Source: Curtobacterium citreum
GTDB lineage: Bacteria; Actinomycetota; Actinomycetes; Actinomycetales; Microbacteriaceae
DNA length: 64,000 nucleotides
Assembly: GCF_006715175.1 (NCBI RefSeq)
Contig: NZ_VFMQ01000001.1
Coordinates: forward strand, 2,046,001 to 2,110,000
Direction of reading: 5' to 3'
This document shows positions 61,831-64,000 of the stretch, piece by piece. Each line of letters begins with the position of its first letter. Position 1 is the first letter of the stretch. A program made the position numbers and the translations under genes. Under the pieces are notes generated by a model that was given only the letters and a program-made list of their open reading frames with translations, did no database searches and was not told the DNA's origin.

Positions 61831-62610
61831 CTAGAGCCCGACGTGCTGACGGAAGCGCGCGATCGCCGCGAACTCCTGCACGTCGAGCGACGCGCCGCCG
61901 ACGAGCGCACCGTCGATGTCGGGCTCGCGGAGGAACCCCGCGATGTTGCCCGACTTCACCGAACCGCCGTAGAGCACGCGCGTGGCCGCAGCGGCCTCGT
62001 CGCCCCACGCCGCAGCGATGGCCCGACGGAGCGCGGCGCAGTCGTCCTGCGCCTGCTCGGGCGTGGCGGCCTGGCCGGAGCCGATGGCCCAGACCGGCTC
62101 GTACGCCACGACGATCTCGGACGGCTGCACCGCGCCGAGGACCACGTTCAGCTGCTCGACCGGGACGACGCCCGCGCCGCGCTGCTCGCGCTCCTCGCCG
62201 GTCTCGCCGACGCAGACGACCGGGACGATGCCGTGCTTGACGGCGGCGGCGGTCTTGGCGGCGACGACCTCGTCGGTCTCCCCGTGCATCGTACGACGCT
62301 CGGAGTGCCCGACGATGACGTACTGCGCGTCGAGTGCCTTGAGGAACGCCCCCGAGACGTCACCGGTGTAGGCACCGGAGTCGTACTGGGACAGGTCCTG
62401 GGCACCGAAGCGGATCTCGAGCTTGTCGGCCGAGATCAGCGTCTGCACGCTGCGCAGGTCGGTGAAGGGCGGGAACACCGCGACCTCGACGTCGTCGTGG
62501 TCGTGGCGCGCGTCCTTCAGCGTCCAGGCGAGCTTCTGCACCGTGGCGATGGCTTGGAGGTGGTCCAGGTTCATCTTCCAGTTGCCGGCGATGAAGGGGG
62601 TGCGGTTCAT
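61831..62610 (-). CDS. tpiA: Triosephosphate isomerase
   Basis: A 259-aa glycolytic enzyme. [12 protein letters not shown] at 3-14 carries Asn and Lys, the catalytic His is in IVGHSERR near residue 101, the catalytic Glu is in [12 protein letters not shown] near residue 173, and the flexible loop follows. ATG at 62610 has GGAAGG about 7 nt upstream. A 30-nt near-copy of its 5' end lies 47 bp upstream and forms a short overlapping frame. Confidence 0.96.
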   Translation of the reverse strand: MNRTPFIAGNWKMNLDHLQAIATVQKLAWTLKDARHDHDDVEVAVFPPFTDLRSVQTLISADKLEIRFGAQDLSQYDSGAYTGDVSGAFLKALDAQYVIVGHSERRTMHGETDEVVAAKTAAAVKHGIVPVVCVGETGEEREQRGAGVVPVEQLNVVLGAVQPSEIVVAYEPVWAIGSGQAATPEQAQDDCAALRRAIAAAWGDEAAAATRVLYGGSVKSGNIAGFLREPDIDGALVGGASLDVQEFAAIARFRQHVGL

Positions 62611-62653
62611 GCTGCGTCCTTCCCAGCGTTGCCGGCGATGAAGGGCGTACGGC

Positions 62654-62657
<4 letters not shown>
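62607..62657 (-). CDS. 16-aa leader frame made from a duplicated tpiA start
   Basis: ATG at 62657 overlaps the pgk stop (ATGA), and its own TGA overlaps the tpiA start (ATGA). It encodes [16 protein letters not shown]. The first ten codons match the tpiA start [10 protein letters not shown] in 27 of 30 bases. It may couple pgk and tpiA translation, or simply be a scar of a 47-bp tandem duplication. Peptide function is not claimed. Confidence 0.55.
62628..62657 (-). repeat. Partial duplicate of the tpiA 5' end
   Basis: 30 bp matching 62581-62610 with three third-position or silent-like changes (AAC/AGC, CGC/CGT, ACC/ACG). The two copies are 47 bp apart, so they are out of frame with each other. 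Confidence 0.85.

Positions 62658-64000
<1,343 letters not shown>

Overview
The window is a GC-rich actinobacterial chromosome segment, most likely Microbacteriaceae and probably close to Curtobacterium. Support comes from mycothiol synthesis (mshC), RbpA, the OpcA-type G6PDH partner, a zinc-free type B L31, a SufBDC operon with a Rieske-type ferredoxin, and many leaderless genes with a TANNNT -10 box 6 to 8 nt before the start codon. Genus is inference; no rRNA is present.

Layout. 1-3471: mshC-uppP and an M20 peptidase, minus strand. 3643-3728: tRNA-Leu(GAG) with its terminator. 3820-10738: a chimeric alcohol dehydrogenase remnant, NDH-2, a DEAH-type helicase with a 69-aa downstream partner, DNA polymerase IV and an acyl-CoA dehydrogenase, all minus. 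10762-20413: SGNH hydrolase, beta-lactamase-like hydrolase, D-Ala-D-Ala carboxypeptidase, an acetamidase plus AtzH-amidase pair, an RNA methyltransferase, a sirtuin plus phosphatase pair and a membrane protein. 20526-24540: glycosyltransferase and alpha/beta hydrolase (minus), then trehalose synthase. 24625-36300: an exonuclease, then a ten-gene Ter stress cluster on the plus strand.

The Ter cluster holds a DUF475/TerC-like membrane protein, four TerD-family proteins, TelA, two unrecognised Ter-linked proteins, a CitE-like lyase, an 878-aa protein joining PRTase_2-TRSP to StiP-PELOTA, and a HAD phosphatase. The lyase, phosphoribosyltransferase and HAD parts correspond to the predicted nucleoside-like metabolite module of Ter systems. 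The protein fusion and the two unrecognised proteins make this the most interesting accessory block.

36602-46465: L31, an ABC ATPase, divergent glgA/glgC, serB, fabG, DUF3099-(102 aa)-SURF1, ABC-F and bioY. The end of glgC is followed by a perfect 68-bp tandem array in which every unit copies the last codons and stop of glgC. 46760-64000: the suf operon, ctaA and ctaB (haem A synthesis), the pentose phosphate operon tkt-tal-zwf-opcA-pgl, and the glycolytic operon gap-pgk-tpiA followed by secG-rbpA. A near-copy of the tpiA 5' end forms a 16-codon overlapping leader between pgk and tpiA.

Other structure: a dispersed palindromic repeat family (core GGACGGGAGGCRCGGTGCC), several long perfect terminator hairpins between convergent genes, and divergent leaderless promoters, one pair of which shares two bases of the -10 boxes. 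No prophage, insertion sequence or CRISPR array was seen.
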